This document shows, one piece after another, positions 19,500 through 31,603 of a stretch of 45,412 nt of DNA. The first letter of the stretch is position 1; each line of letters starts with the position of its first letter. The notes under the pieces are model-generated. The model saw only the letters and a program-made list of their open reading frames with translations. It was not told the DNA's origin and made no database searches. Source of the stretch: Rhizobium sp. CF122 (GTDB lineage Bacteria; Pseudomonadota; Alphaproteobacteria; Rhizobiales; Rhizobiaceae); contig NZ_AKKA01000022.1 of the NCBI RefSeq assembly GCF_000282035.1, positions 1 to 45,412 of the forward strand, written 5' to 3'. Position numbers and translations under genes: made by a program.

Positions 19500-19781
19500 A
19501 TGCTGCAGATATTTCTACAGGGCTTCGCCGTCTACTTTATCGTGTGGTGGATCACCCTCTTTGCCGTGCTCCCGATCGGCCTGCGCACGCAGGCAGAGGA
19601 TAACGACGTCGTTCCCGGCACCGTCCCGAGCGCGCCGACCCGGTTCCGGCCTGTCTTTGTCTTCTCGATGACAACGCTCATTTCTGCCATCATCTATGCG
19701 CTTTGGTATATTGCTTCGAATTACTTCGGATGGGGCTTCGACGCCCTGCCGCAGATCGGCCCGTCATTTTCGAACGTCTAA
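19500..19781 (+). CDS. DUF1467 family small membrane protein
   Basis: A 93-residue inner-membrane protein with two transmembrane helices (about 5-27 and 55-78) and a conserved loop containing RTQAEDNDVVPGTVPSAP, the hallmark of the alphaproteobacterial DUF1467 family. In Rhizobiales this family is often found beside methylmalonyl-CoA epimerase and proS, as here. Function is unknown. A possible promoter lies at 19426-19454. Confidence 0.85.
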   Translation: MLQIFLQGFAVYFIVWWITLFAVLPIGLRTQAEDNDVVPGTVPSAPTRFRPVFVFSMTTLISAIIYALWYIASNYFGWGFDALPQIGPSFSNV

Positions 19782-19933
19782 GGGCGTTTGCCCAGTTTTT
19801 GGGCGGATGCAGATTGCGGCTGTCATACACGTGTCATGAAGTTGCGGCATGGAGGTGCCGTTACGTGATACGGGCATTGCGTAACGGCAGGCGAGCTATT
19901 CCAGAATTTTCTTGAGCAGCGAAAAGCCAAAAA

Positions 19934-19958
19934 AAAACAAGGCTGAAAGCCTTGTTTT
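19934..19958 (+). terminator. Rho-independent terminator, possibly bidirectional
   Basis: The arms AAAACAAGGCT (19934-19944) and AGCCTTGTTTT (19948-19958) are perfectly complementary around the loop GAA. The T-run on the plus strand and the A-run on the other side make it usable in both directions. It most likely ends the nuo/birA/rnj/mce/DUF1467 transcripts. Confidence 0.8.
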
Positions 19959-20152
19959 AAGTATCGCGTGATCCTTATCCGTTGCCGGGGCTGCGACAAG
20001 CGCGCCTAAGATCTGATCCTCCCAAGACTTGACCGCGAAATCGACAGGGATTTGAGCTCCCTGCCTGTTTTGTGGGCTAAAACTAGCTCAAAGATTGGGC
20101 TTTGTCATTAGGTTTTTTTGCATTTTTGCTACACTCCAGCAAATTTTTTCTG

Positions 20153-20183
20153 TTGATAAGAATTTCGTACAAACCATTATAAT
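20153..20183 (+). promoter_or_regulatory. Candidate promoter of proS
   Basis: TTGATA (20153-20158) and a perfect TATAAT (20178-20183) are separated by 19 bases within an AT-rich patch. The spacer is slightly long, but the -10 is exact. This would give a leader of about 165 bases before the proS start at 20357. Confidence 0.45.
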
Positions 20184-20356
20184 TCCGCCTTTTTCTTACT
20201 TTGTCTGCTTCGCAAGTGCGAACATGCTTTAACGGAAGGCCGCTTGAGCCCGTCGCGGGTTTCTTTCCTTTCGCGAAGCAGTTATGAACGCTGCCAATAT
20301 TTGTGATCGCCTTCGATTCCGCGACCTGCGGTGTCTCAACAGCTCTGGAATTCGCC

Positions 20357-21679
20357 ATGCGCCTATCTCGCTATTTCATGCCCATCCTCAAGGAAAATCC
20401 CAAGGAAGCGGAGATCGTCTCACACCGGCTGATGCTGCGCGCGGGCATGATCCGGCAGCAGTCGCAGGGCATCTATTCCTGGTTGCCGCTCGGCAAGCGC
20501 GTCCTGGACAAGGTCAACAACATCATCCGCGAGGAGCAGAACCGCGCCGGCGCGATCGAGCTGTCGATGCCGACGCTGCAGTCTGCTGAGCTATGGCAGG
20601 AAAGCGGGCGCTACGACGCCTACGGCAAGGAAATGCTGCGCATCAAGGATCGCCAGGATCGGCCGATGCTGTATGGCCCGACGAACGAGGAAATGGTCAC
20701 GGATATCTTCCGGTCCTACGTGAAGTCCTACAAGAGCCTGCCGCTCAACCTGTATCACATCCAGTTGAAGTTCCGCGACGAGATCCGTCCGCGCTTCGGC
20801 ACCATGCGCTCGCGCGAATTCATGATGAAGGACGCTTATTCCTTCGATCTGACGCGCGAAGATGCAGAGCACTCCTACAACAAGATGTTCACCGCCTATC
20901 TGCGCACCTTCGACCGCCTCGGCTTACGCGCTATTCCGATGCGCGCCGATACCGGCCCGATTGGCGGCAATCTCAGCCATGAGTTCATCATCCTGGCCGA
21001 CACCGGCGAGTCCGAAGTGTTCTGCCACAAGGACTTCGTGAACTTTGATATCCCGGCCGAAGATACCGACTTCGAGAGCGTCGAGGGCCTGAAGGCTGTC
21101 TTCGACAAGTGGACATCGCTTTATGCAGCCACATCGGAGATGCATGACGAAGCTGCGTTCAACGCGGTTCCCGAAGGCGACCGCCTCTCCGCCCGCGGCA
21201 TCGAAGTGGGCCACATCTTCTACTTCGGCACCAAGTATTCGGAGCCGATGGGCGCGAAGGTGCAGGGTCCGGATGGCAAGGAACATACTGTCCACATGGG
21301 TTCCTACGGGATTGGACCGACGCGCCTTGTTCCCGCCATCATCGAAGCATCGCATGATGAGAACGGAATCATCTGGCCGGCGTCCGTGGCGCCGTTCGAT
21401 GTGGTCGTAATCAACATGAAGGCCGGTGATGCGGCGTGCGATGCGGCCTGCGAGAAGATCTATGCGGTGCTGTCGAACGCCGGCAAGGATGTCCTCTATG
21501 ACGATACAGACGATCGCGCCGGGACGAAATTTGCGACCGCCGACCTGATCGGGGTTCCGCTGCAGATCATCGCCGGCCCGCGGGCGGTTGCGAGCGGCGA
21601 AGTAGAAGTGAAGGACCGCAAGACGGGCGCCCGTGAAACGATGACCATCGACGCGGCGATCAACAAGCTCTTGGGCTGA
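20357..21679 (+). CDS. proS: Prolyl-tRNA synthetase
   Basis: Charges tRNA-Pro. The 440-residue enzyme is the short alphaproteobacterial form: a class II catalytic core with motif 2 ([21 protein letters not shown] region, about 138-158) and motif 3 ([13 protein letters not shown]). An anticodon-binding domain occupies about residues 345-440. The editing (INS/YbaK-like) insertion of the E. coli-type enzyme is missing; this is normal in this group and implies that any editing of mischarged Ala-tRNA-Pro occurs in trans. The frame is open from 20303, but [19 protein letters not shown] is the conserved N-terminus, so 20357 is chosen. Confidence 0.96.
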   Translation: MRLSRYFMPILKENPKEAEIVSHRLMLRAGMIRQQSQGIYSWLPLGKRVLDKVNNIIREEQNRAGAIELSMPTLQSAELWQESGRYDAYGKEMLRIKDRQDRPMLYGPTNEEMVTDIFRSYVKSYKSLPLNLYHIQLKFRDEIRPRFGTMRSREFMMKDAYSFDLTREDAEHSYNKMFTAYLRTFDRLGLRAIPMRADTGPIGGNLSHEFIILADTGESEVFCHKDFVNFDIPAEDTDFESVEGLKAVFDKWTSLYAATSEMHDEAAFNAVPEGDRLSARGIEVGHIFYFGTKYSEPMGAKVQGPDGKEHTVHMGSYGIGPTRLVPAIIEASHDENGIIWPASVAPFDVVVINMKAGDAACDAACEKIYAVLSNAGKDVLYDDTDDRAGTKFATADLIGVPLQIIAGPRAVASGEVEVKDRKTGARETMTIDAAINKLLG

Positions 21680-21695
21680 GCAGGCGGGAGGCAAT

Positions 21696-23006
21696 ATGGC
21701 AGATGCAGCGGTGAGCCAGCAGCAGGGTTCCAAATCCGGCTCGGCGCCGGCCAGCCGGCCATTTTCCGCCTTCGAACGGCTTGTGGCGTGGCGCTATCTG
21801 CGTGCCCGCCGCAAGGAGGCGTTCATTTCGGTGATCGCCGGCTTTTCTTTCATCGGCATCATGCTCGGTGTCGCCACGCTCATCATCGTCATGGCTGTGA
21901 TGAACGGATTTCGTACGGAGCTGATCTCCCGCATTCTCGGCATCAACGGGCACATGATCGTTCAGCCCGTCGATACGCCGTTCAACGACTATCCGGCGTT
22001 GACCGACAGACTTGCTGCCGTGCCGGGTATAAAATTGGCGCTCCCGCTGGTGGAGGGGCAGACACTGGCGTCGGGGCAGGGCGGAGCAGGGACGGGCGCG
22101 CTGGTCCGTGGTATCCGGCCTGAAGACCTGGACAAGGTGAAGACTGTCTCCGGCAACATCAAGTCCGGCGACCTTGTTGGTTTCGCCGCAGGACAAGGCG
22201 TACTGATAGGCTCGCGTATGGCCGAGCAGCTCGGCCTCCAGGCTGGAGACAGCATCACGTTGATATCACCGGAGGGTGACATCACGCCGATGGGCGTCAA
22301 CCCGCGGGTCAAATCCTATAAGGTCTCGGGCATTTTCGAGATCGGCATGTCGGAATACGACGCCACGATCATCTACATGCCGCTCGAGGAAGCACAGCTC
22401 TATTTCAATGCCGAGGGGCTGGTTCAATCCATTGAACTCTTCGTCGACAATCCCGACGACATCGACAATATGCGGCCGAAGGTGGAAGCCGCGGCCGGCC
22501 GCCAGATTGCGATCACCGACTGGCGCCAACGCAACCAGACCTTCTTTTCGGCCTTGCAGGTCGAGCGCAATGTCATGTTCATGATCCTGACGCTCATCGT
22601 TCTCGTTGCTGCGCTGAATATCATTTCCGGCCTCATCATGCTGGTGAAGGACAAGGGCAGCGATATCGCCATCCTGCGCACGATGGGCGCAAGCTCCGGC
22701 GCGATCATGCGCATCTTCTTCATGACGGGCGCGGCAATCGGTGTCGTCGGCACGTTGGCCGGCGTTCTGCTCGGCGTCATTGTCTGTATCAATATCGAGA
22801 AAATCCGCGAGTTCTTCTCCTGGGTTTCCGGCACGGTGCTGTTTGATCCGCAGCTCTATTTCCTCAGCCAACTGCCGGCAGAAATGAGCCTCAGAGAGAC
22901 GCTCTCTGTTGTGATTATGGCGCTGACACTGTCCTTCCTCGCCACCATCTTCCCGGCATGGCGAGCCTCCAAGCTCGATCCCGTGCAGGCCCTGCGCTAC
23001 GAATAA
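21696..23006 (+). CDS. lolC: Lipoprotein-releasing ABC transporter permease, LolC/LolE family
   Basis: Inner-membrane permease of the Lol system, which extracts outer-membrane-directed lipoproteins and hands them to LolA. The 436-residue product has one N-terminal transmembrane helix (about 48-72), a large periplasmic domain (about 75-285), and three C-terminal helices in an FtsX-like domain. It ends [21 protein letters not shown], the family signature. A cytosolic N-terminal extension of about 25 residues is Ser/Ala-rich. GGGAGG precedes the ATG. lolD follows directly, and no second permease gene is present, so a homodimeric (LolF-like) arrangement is plausible. Confidence 0.92.
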   Translation: MADAAVSQQQGSKSGSAPASRPFSAFERLVAWRYLRARRKEAFISVIAGFSFIGIMLGVATLIIVMAVMNGFRTELISRILGINGHMIVQPVDTPFNDYPALTDRLAAVPGIKLALPLVEGQTLASGQGGAGTGALVRGIRPEDLDKVKTVSGNIKSGDLVGFAAGQGVLIGSRMAEQLGLQAGDSITLISPEGDITPMGVNPRVKSYKVSGIFEIGMSEYDATIIYMPLEEAQLYFNAEGLVQSIELFVDNPDDIDNMRPKVEAAAGRQIAITDWRQRNQTFFSALQVERNVMFMILTLIVLVAALNIISGLIMLVKDKGSDIAILRTMGASSGAIMRIFFMTGAAIGVVGTLAGVLLGVIVCINIEKIREFFSWVSGTVLFDPQLYFLSQLPAEMSLRETLSVVIMALTLSFLATIFPAWRASKLDPVQALRYE

Positions 23007-23020
23007 GGAATGCCCTGTTC

Positions 23021-23704
23021 ATGAAACGGAATACCGTTCTCAAGCTTTCCGGTGTCGAGCGCCACTATGGCCAGGGCGAGACGCTGCTCTCGATCCTCAA
23101 AGGTGCGGATTTTACGTTGAAAAGCGGCGAAATCGTCGCCCTCGTCGCACCGTCAGGCACGGGAAAATCGACACTGCTGCATGTTGCCGGCCTGCTTGAG
23201 CATCCCGATGGCGGCGAGGTGACGATTAATGGCCATGCCTGCGACGGCTTGTCGGACGACAAGCGCACCATGATCCGCCGCAACGAAATCGGCTTCGTCT
23301 ATCAGTTCCATCATCTACTGCCGGAATTCTCCGCGATCGAGAACATCATGATGCCGCAGATGATCGCTGGCCTGCCGCGCAAGGAAGCGAAGGAGCGGGC
23401 CGGCCAGCTGCTCGACTACATGCGGATCGGCCATCGCGGTACCCATCGCCCCGGGGAGCTTTCCGGTGGCGAGCAGCAGCGCGTCGCGATTGCCCGCGCC
23501 GTCGCCAATGCGCCGAGTCTGCTGCTGGCGGACGAACCGACGGGAAATCTTGATCCGGAAACCGCGAGCTATGTTTTCGATGCCTTGGAAGCGCTGGTGC
23601 GCCAATCGGGCTTGGCAGCGCTGATTGCGACCCACAACCACGAACTCGCCGCCCGTATGGATCGTCGTGTGACGATCGTCGACGGCAAGGTGGTGGATTT
23701 CTAG
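23021..23704 (+). CDS. lolD: Lipoprotein-releasing system ATP-binding protein
   Basis: ATPase of the LolC/D lipoprotein exporter. The 227-residue product has Walker [10 protein letters not shown] (43-51; the first position is A rather than G, as I recall for rhizobial LolD), the signature LSGGEQQ (147-153), Walker B LLLADEP (167-173) and the switch histidine H205. The frame is open from 22958 within lolC, but MKRNTVLKL at 23021, with AAGGAA ten bases before, gives the normal length. The TAG stop lies inside the CTAGCTAG sequence that was duplicated by the insertion sequence downstream; the protein is not disrupted. Confidence 0.95.
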   Translation: MKRNTVLKLSGVERHYGQGETLLSILKGADFTLKSGEIVALVAPSGTGKSTLLHVAGLLEHPDGGEVTINGHACDGLSDDKRTMIRRNEIGFVYQFHHLLPEFSAIENIMMPQMIAGLPRKEAKERAGQLLDYMRIGHRGTHRPGELSGGEQQRVAIARAVANAPSLLLADEPTGNLDPETASYVFDALEALVRQSGLAALIATHNHELAARMDRRVTIVDGKVVDF

Positions 23705-23708
23705 CTAG

Positions 23709-23724
23709 TGCCCGTCCATAAACG
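23709..23724 (+). repeat. Left terminal inverted repeat of the IS
   Basis: The sequence TGCCCGTCCATAAACG matches the reverse complement of 25332-25347 at 15 of 16 positions; only the outermost base differs. It marks the transposase-distal end, because the transposase reads from right to left. Confidence 0.85.
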
Positions 23725-23888
23725 TCTGTTTGTCTGGAGTTTTCAAGGTTGCTTGTCGACTGAAGCGTGTTTTTGGACGCGTGATGGCACAAGACCATGC
23801 AGGTTATGGCCCGAAGAGCGATCTGGCGGCAAAGGGGTATCGGCCGACGCCCGCCGGGCGTGCTCTGAACGCTGCCGGATGAGGAGCG

Positions 23889-25209
23889 TCAGGCCGGCCT
23901 GAGGCGGGCGAACAGGGCGAGATTGCAAGCGACCACCGAGGACCAGACATAAGCCTTGAAGTGATCGAGCCCACGCCAGGTGCAGCGTCCCAAGCCATAA
24001 GCGCGTTTCAGGCAAGAGATGCCGGCCTCGATGCCGGCGCGGAAGTTGCGCAGCTTGCGATAGACCCAGCGGCTGCTGACCATGTCTTCGATGCTGAGGC
24101 CGCGCTTCTTGTGGAAGGCCATGTCGCGGATGCCGCGGGCTTTGGCTCCACTCAGATTTTCGCGGCTGGCATAGCCGCCGTCGGCCGCGACCTGACGCGG
24201 CGGCTCGCCGTAAAAAGCGACGTGGCGTTCCAGCATCGGCAAGAAGCGCTCGCTGTCGGTAGGGTTGCCCGCTTCGATGACGAGGTCGAGGATCAGCCCG
24301 CTTCTGCCGGTGGTCAGATTGAGTTTGTGGCCGTAATCGACGTCGCGGCTGCCCTTGACGATGATGTCGGCATGCGGCTCGAACAGGCTCACCAGCTTCT
24401 CGCCGGCCGGGACCGGCTTCCCGGCCAGGACCCGCCGCTCGGTCTGGGCGATGATCCGCTCGATCAGCGGCTTATAGTGGCAGACTTGCGCCTGCCAGAG
24501 TTCAACCGCCGGGCCCGCCGCCAGGGGCAACTGTTCACTCGCCTGCTGCAGATAACTCAAGGTTGTCCGCGTGATCTTGAGCAGTGTGCGGTAGTGCTTG
24601 ATCCGTTTCGGGCGGCCGCGGGAATATTCGATCGCCCGAGCCTGCTTCTTTGCCGCGCGGCGGTGGTCGCGCCATGGGATGGCACGACCCTGTGCATCGG
24701 CCTGCTGCAACAGCCGCACCATCACCCGGACAGCGTCCCATAACAGGCTGCTGTCGCTCGGCTCGTGGATCAGTGCGGCCGTGACGGGGCTGTCCACACG
24801 CACGACCTTGCCACTTTCCAGCCCTCTCCTGCCGGGCGCTCGCCAGTAGCACCCGGTTTATCTTTTCAAAGGTTTGCGCCCGGATCGCGCAGATCGTCTT
24901 GTGCAAGGCCGACTTCTTCGGATTCCACCCCCACGGCAGCCGGGCAAAGGCCCGAAACGAGGCGCAGTCTTCGAGATGGAAGGCCAGTTCCTGATAACTC
25001 AACTGGCGATGCTGGTTGAGGCACAGCCTCGGCCGGCAGCCCCTCGCGACCGGTCTCCTTGAGACCATGCCGGCGCAGGTCCCGCGACACCAGCCCGAGC
25101 AGATTGCGATGCTCATCCAGCCGTTGCGACATCGCCTTCAGTTCACGACCGATCTGGTGTTCGCGAAAAGATCGAATACACTGGCTTGGACCGTGCGTTC
25201 TTGGCGCAT
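23889..25209 (-). pseudogene. Degenerate ISNCY-family transposase
   Basis: The original reading frame runs from an ATG at 25209 (MRQERTVQASVFDLF) to a stop at 23889. Three lesions break it. Near 25160 one base appears lost after DLFA; the next frame resumes EHQIGRELKAMSQ. Near 25020-25030 about 14 bases appear missing after GLPAEAV; the frame resumes LNQHRQLSYQELAFHLED. Near 24822 one extra G sits in LASARQER; the frame resumes RVDSPVTAALIHEP. The last piece (304 residues, 24803 to 23889) keeps DDE-type landmarks: RDVDYGHKLNL, QVAADGGYAS and GIEAGISCLKRAYGL. The lesions are inferred by comparison with intact family members from memory. Confidence 0.8.
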
Positions 25210-25331
25210 TGTCGGCTCCGGCGGTTACGGGTTTGTCTTTAGAATCAGTAGCTTGATCTAAAGTATACCTGAAACCGCCGGGCTTTGCCCGCGCAGATAT
25301 CACGATTCATCTAATAATTTCAGCAGTTTAC

Positions 25332-25347
25332 CGTTTATGGACGGGCG
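25332..25347 (-). repeat. Right terminal inverted repeat of the IS
   Basis: Complement of the left end, CGTTTATGGACGGGC followed by G25347, then the CTAGCTAG duplicate at 25348-25355. This is the end nearest the transposase start. Confidence 0.85.
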
Positions 25348-25351
25348 CTAG

Positions 25352-25816
25352 CTAGGGGTGGATGAGCCCACCTTGATAATCGAGTTCGTAAGCCCGGCGC
25401 TCGTTCACTACGATTACTTCGCGGCCGCTGAAATGGCTGCAGTCGCCGGTGCTTTGATCGGCATAGAAACCGAAGGCATGCTCGAATTCCATGCCGCCGA
25501 GAAAGCGTCGGTATTCGGCATACATTTTCGACAGCGCAGCCTTGATGACGGTCCCCGCTCGTTCTCCGTCGATCAGCGAATGCTCAACGATGCGGCCGAA
25601 ATAGTTCATCGCCCAGATCGGTTCGCTGTCCAGCCACACCACTTCCTGCCCCGCGAAATCCGTTCCGCCGAAGTAGCTGTCGAGATAGCGCCACGGGCCG
25701 CGCTGATAGCCGATGTCATGCGATCCCGTCCGGCAGGCAGACGAAGGAATTCCACCGCCGACATAGGTATTGGCCTTGGCCTCGACGATAAAGCGGTTCA
25801 ATTCGGCGATATCCAT
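25352..25816 (-). CDS. DUF5680-like protein
   Basis: A 154-residue cytosolic protein. The order FIVEAKANTYVGGG, GSHDIGYQRGPWRYLDSYFGGTDFAG, WAMNYFGR, IVEHSLIDGERAG and ELDYQGGLIHP is what I recall for the DUF5680 family, sometimes fused to XRE regulators elsewhere. Function is unknown. It has a good ribosome-binding site (GGGAGG about nine bases before the ATG at 25816). Its TAG stop is read from the right-hand CTAGCTAG copy, so the IS insertion left the protein intact. It converges on lolD. Confidence 0.7.
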   Translation of the reverse strand: MDIAELNRFIVEAKANTYVGGGIPSSACRTGSHDIGYQRGPWRYLDSYFGGTDFAGQEVVWLDSEPIWAMNYFGRIVEHSLIDGERAGTVIKAALSKMYAEYRRFLGGMEFEHAFGFYADQSTGDCSHFSGREVIVVNERRAYELDYQGGLIHP

Positions 25817-25885
25817 ATCTTTGCCCTCCCGCTCGGCAGCCTCTCAATAATGGTGCCAATTGTAAAGAACAAAATAGGAACAAAG

Positions 25886-26470
25886 CTATTGCCCGCAGAT
25901 TGCTTGTCCTGTGTCGTCCTTCCACTGGGCGATCGGTATGGTGCGCGGTTCGGCTTTGACGTCCTTGCCGTTCTTCTGCAGCTTGCCGGTCAAGGCGTTG
26001 TAGTCGCAGGAACCGCCGGCATTGGGGTCGAGCGTGTCGTAGTGATTGTAGGTGTAGCCGCCGACGACAAACTGCTTGTTCCGATAGGCAACCGTCAGCG
26101 TCTGGTCCCAGCGATCACGGCCGATGGCGCTGTTTTGTGAGTGTATGGCGATCGAGGATTTGCCGACGGCTTTCAACGACGGTTCCTGTCCGAAGACGCC
26201 CTCAGCGCGGGTGCTGCCCCAAATCTTGTTTGGCGCACTCAGCGAAAGTCGCAAGAGCTCGTGGTCGCTGTCGCGAAGATAGATGTATATGCCGATCTGG
26301 TCGTCGCTGGCGCTGCCTGCTGGCGCGACTAACAGTGCAAGATCCATTCCCCCGTCGCCATCCCAATCACCGGTCGCAGCATCGACGATGCGCGCAGCAT
26401 CAATCTGCTCGGCATTGGCAGTAAACGCCGCCGATAAAGCCAATCCAGCAATTAATACAAACTTAAACAT
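25886..26470 (-). CDS. Secreted protein with FG-GAP/EF-hand-like motif
   Basis: The 194-residue product starts with a signal peptide (MFKFVLIAGLALSAAFTANA, cleavage predicted at residue 20). The mature N-terminus has TGDWDGDGGMDLALLV, the calcium-loop-like motif seen in FG-GAP/VCBS repeats, but only a single copy. Two cysteines lie near the C-terminus (GGSCDY and AICGQ) and could pair in the periplasm. GGGAG precedes the ATG by about six bases; the longer open frame upstream to 26848 is discarded because it runs antisense through the neighbouring small gene. The family is not recognised. It lies divergent from the 28-residue peptide gene. Confidence 0.75.
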   Translation of the reverse strand: MFKFVLIAGLALSAAFTANAEQIDAARIVDAATGDWDGDGGMDLALLVAPAGSASDDQIGIYIYLRDSDHELLRLSLSAPNKIWGSTRAEGVFGQEPSLKAVGKSSIAIHSQNSAIGRDRWDQTLTVAYRNKQFVVGGYTYNHYDTLDPNAGGSCDYNALTGKLQKNGKDVKAEPRTIPIAQWKDDTGQAICGQ

Positions 26471-26517
26471 GCTTTTCTCCCGTCGCCAGACCGCCAGCAG
26501 AGCGGAAAAGAATCCTG

Positions 26518-26546
26518 TTGACAATAGAACAATAGCAGAACAAAAT
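26518..26546 (+). promoter_or_regulatory. Promoter of the 28-residue peptide gene
   Basis: A perfect TTGACA (26518-26523), a 17-base spacer and CAAAAT (26541-26546; four of six -10 positions) lie in an AT-rich patch. Transcription would begin around 26553, giving a leader of about 20 bases to the ATG at 26574. Confidence 0.6.
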
Positions 26547-26573
26547 AAAAACATAAGAGAACAGGAGAGCCAA

Positions 26574-26660
26574 ATGACTGACATGATCCGTGATATCGCA
26601 GCATTCACCTCCATCGCAATGTTCGTTGCCAGCTTCTCGCTGATCTGCATGGCAATGTAA
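26574..26660 (+). CDS. 28-residue putative membrane peptide
   Basis: A small gene on the plus strand, preceded by AGGAG eight bases before its ATG. The peptide starts MTDMIRDIAAFTS and is then almost entirely hydrophobic to the end (SIAMFVASFSLICMAM), enough for a single transmembrane helix with a short acidic/basic N-terminus. The gene has its own promoter-like sequence (26518-26546) and a perfect 9-bp hairpin just after the stop (26671-26693). It therefore looks like a self-contained monocistronic unit. No family is recognised. The short transcript could also act as an RNA. Confidence 0.65.
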   Translation: MTDMIRDIAAFTSIAMFVASFSLICMAM

Positions 26661-26670
26661 GAATTACGGG

Positions 26671-26693
26671 GACCGCATGACTGCCATGCGGTC
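26671..26693 (+). terminator. Hairpin after the small membrane peptide gene
   Basis: Arms GACCGCATG (26671-26679) and CATGCGGTC (26685-26693) pair perfectly around ACTGC. The following sequence is pyrimidine-rich (CTTCCCTTCTCT) but lacks a true T-run, so termination strength is uncertain. The hairpin starts ten bases after the peptide stop codon and lies 80 bases before dnaE. Confidence 0.55.
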
Positions 26694-26773
26694 TGAACGC
26701 TTCCCTTCTCTGGACATCGACCCCTCAATGCTGAGAATAGCTCTGATTGATTCAGGTGATCGGAAGGCATGTC

Positions 26774-30271
<3,498 letters not shown>

Positions 30272-30273
30272 CG

Positions 30274-31509
30274 TCAGCCCCTTGTTAGGGTAATGAAGTC
30301 GGTTCCGTTGCCGGTCTCGGGTCCGAGGCCGGTGTCGGAAATCGTCAGTGTCGAGCCGGGGGTCAGCATGGCGTCGATTTTTCGCCGCGTCTCATCGGGA
30401 ATATCGATACGGCTCAGAGCATTGGCGATCGGCGTGCCTGATATGATCGAGCTCTCGAGGCTGCTGATTCCAAGCCGCGTCATGGTTGCGCGCGAGAGTG
30501 TATTTGGAAGCGTCGCACCCATCCAGTCTGCCGAGCCGGTTTCGAAATCGATACTGCGTGCCATCAAGAAATGCATGCCGAGGGCAAGGCGAGGGTTCTC
30601 GATCGAGATCGGCGCTTCAAGAACAGGCTGGAAACCTTGGCGGATCATGATGACGCCGTTCGGCGGCGTTCCCTTCCCGGCCGCGGCATAAACCGCCTTG
30701 GTGAGTGCGTCACTCGTTGGTGACTTGTCTGCCGTGGGCTCAACCGGATATTTCAATTTGAAATCGCCGATCGCCTGCAGCGTTGCCGAGCCGAGCAAGC
30801 CGTCGGGTTCACCTGCGGCAAATCCGAGCTCATTGAGGTAGGTCTGAAGGTCGATGACCTCCTCGCGCAGACTGCGGCGCGTGATGAGAATGCGGATCGG
30901 CGTGTCGTTCGCGGGCGCTCTTGCCGCCGGAGTTTGGGCAGCCGGTAGCGCGACGTCGTTCATCGCGACCTGAACGGGAGCCTGGCCGATCGCCGGCCGC
31001 AAAGCCGCGTCGGAAAGCAACGCTGCGGGCTCTGGCATGTCCGGCCGGAAGAGCGTCGGATGATCGATCGGTTCAGGCGTTAGTTCGCCATCGGTAATGA
31101 TAACCGGAACGCCCATCTCCGTCAGCTTATAAAGCTGCTTGGCGAAGGCTGACGGCATGCGGACGCAGCCGTGCGATGCCGGGTACTGGGGCACGGAGTC
31201 CGACTCGTGAAGCGCGATGCCGGACCAGGTCAGCCGCTGCATGAAGGGCATCGGAGCCGCCGAATAGAGGTTGGACTCGTGATATCGCCGCTTCTCGATA
31301 ACGGAAAAGATGCCGCTCGGCGTTGCATGGCCCGGCTTTCCGGTCGAGACTTTCGAGGTCGCCACGACCTCGGCGCCGTCATAGAGTGTGAGCGACTGCG
31401 CATCCTTCGATACGAAGATCTGCAGCGTGCGTGCATCCGCCGCGAGCGCGGGGTGCACGAGTGCGGTGGCCGACAGCAAGCCGAGGACAAAAACGAGACG
31501 CGACAACAT
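30274..31509 (-). CDS. L,D-transpeptidase (YkuD) with peptidoglycan-binding domain
   Basis: A periplasmic enzyme expected to form 3-3 peptidoglycan cross-links or to attach proteins to peptidoglycan. The 411-residue product has a signal peptide (about 1-24, ending ALA-AD). The YkuD catalytic domain follows (about 28-150), with H101 and the nucleophile motif SHGCVR (S112, H113, C115, R117). A Pro/Ala-rich linker leads to a PG_binding_1-like segment (about 205-260, LQTYLNELGFAAGEPDGLLG). The C-terminal part of about 130 residues repeats the theme of a second, non-catalytic domain. A TTG at 31518 is in frame; the ATG at 31509 is chosen. It lies downstream of dinB on the same strand. Confidence 0.85.
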   Translation of the reverse strand: MLSRLVFVLGLLSATALVHPALAADARTLQIFVSKDAQSLTLYDGAEVVATSKVSTGKPGHATPSGIFSVIEKRRYHESNLYSAAPMPFMQRLTWSGIALHESDSVPQYPASHGCVRMPSAFAKQLYKLTEMGVPVIITDGELTPEPIDHPTLFRPDMPEPAALLSDAALRPAIGQAPVQVAMNDVALPAAQTPAARAPANDTPIRILITRRSLREEVIDLQTYLNELGFAAGEPDGLLGSATLQAIGDFKLKYPVEPTADKSPTSDALTKAVYAAAGKGTPPNGVIMIRQGFQPVLEAPISIENPRLALGMHFLMARSIDFETGSADWMGATLPNTLSRATMTRLGISSLESSIISGTPIANALSRIDIPDETRRKIDAMLTPGSTLTISDTGLGPETGNGTDFITLTRG

Positions 31510-31603
31510 ATGACTCAACCGATACGCAATACTTGAAACGCCAGCCTAATCGGCGAAGCTTAAGGAAAACTTGAAATAACGGACCTTGAGGCAGGCTCAC
31601 ATA

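Larger units (their letters stand above)
19782..20356. other. 575-base non-coding region between DUF1467 and proS
   Basis: No protein gene is credible here. The minus-strand frame 20083-20358 has no ribosome-binding site and an unnatural composition. The region contains a strong hairpin with T-tail (19934-19958), a weaker hairpin CAGGGA/TCCCTG at 20045-20063 followed by a short T-run, an AT-rich stretch (about 20090-20200) unlike the surrounding GC-rich DNA, and a promoter-like sequence before proS. The space between the two hairpins could encode a small RNA, but nothing in it matches a family I know. Confidence 0.5.
23701..25355. mobile_element. ISNCY-like insertion sequence with 8-bp target duplication
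   Basis: An element of about 1.64 kb (23709-25347), bounded by near-perfect inverted repeats. The left end has GCCCGTCCATAAACG (23710-23724) and the right end its exact complement (25332-25346), with one unmatched terminal base at each side (T23709, G25347). Directly outside both ends is CTAGCTAG (23701-23708 and 25348-25355), consistent with an 8-bp target-site duplication; because the sequence is itself palindromic, a 4-bp duplication cannot be excluded. The transposase inside resembles the ISNCY (IS1202/ISDol1-like) group but is broken, so the copy should be immobile unless complemented in trans. Confidence 0.85.

Noticed and set aside
20083..20358. 91-codon minus-strand frame in the gap before proS
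   Set aside because: It covers the AT-rich promoter region, lacks a ribosome-binding site and shows no recognisable protein.
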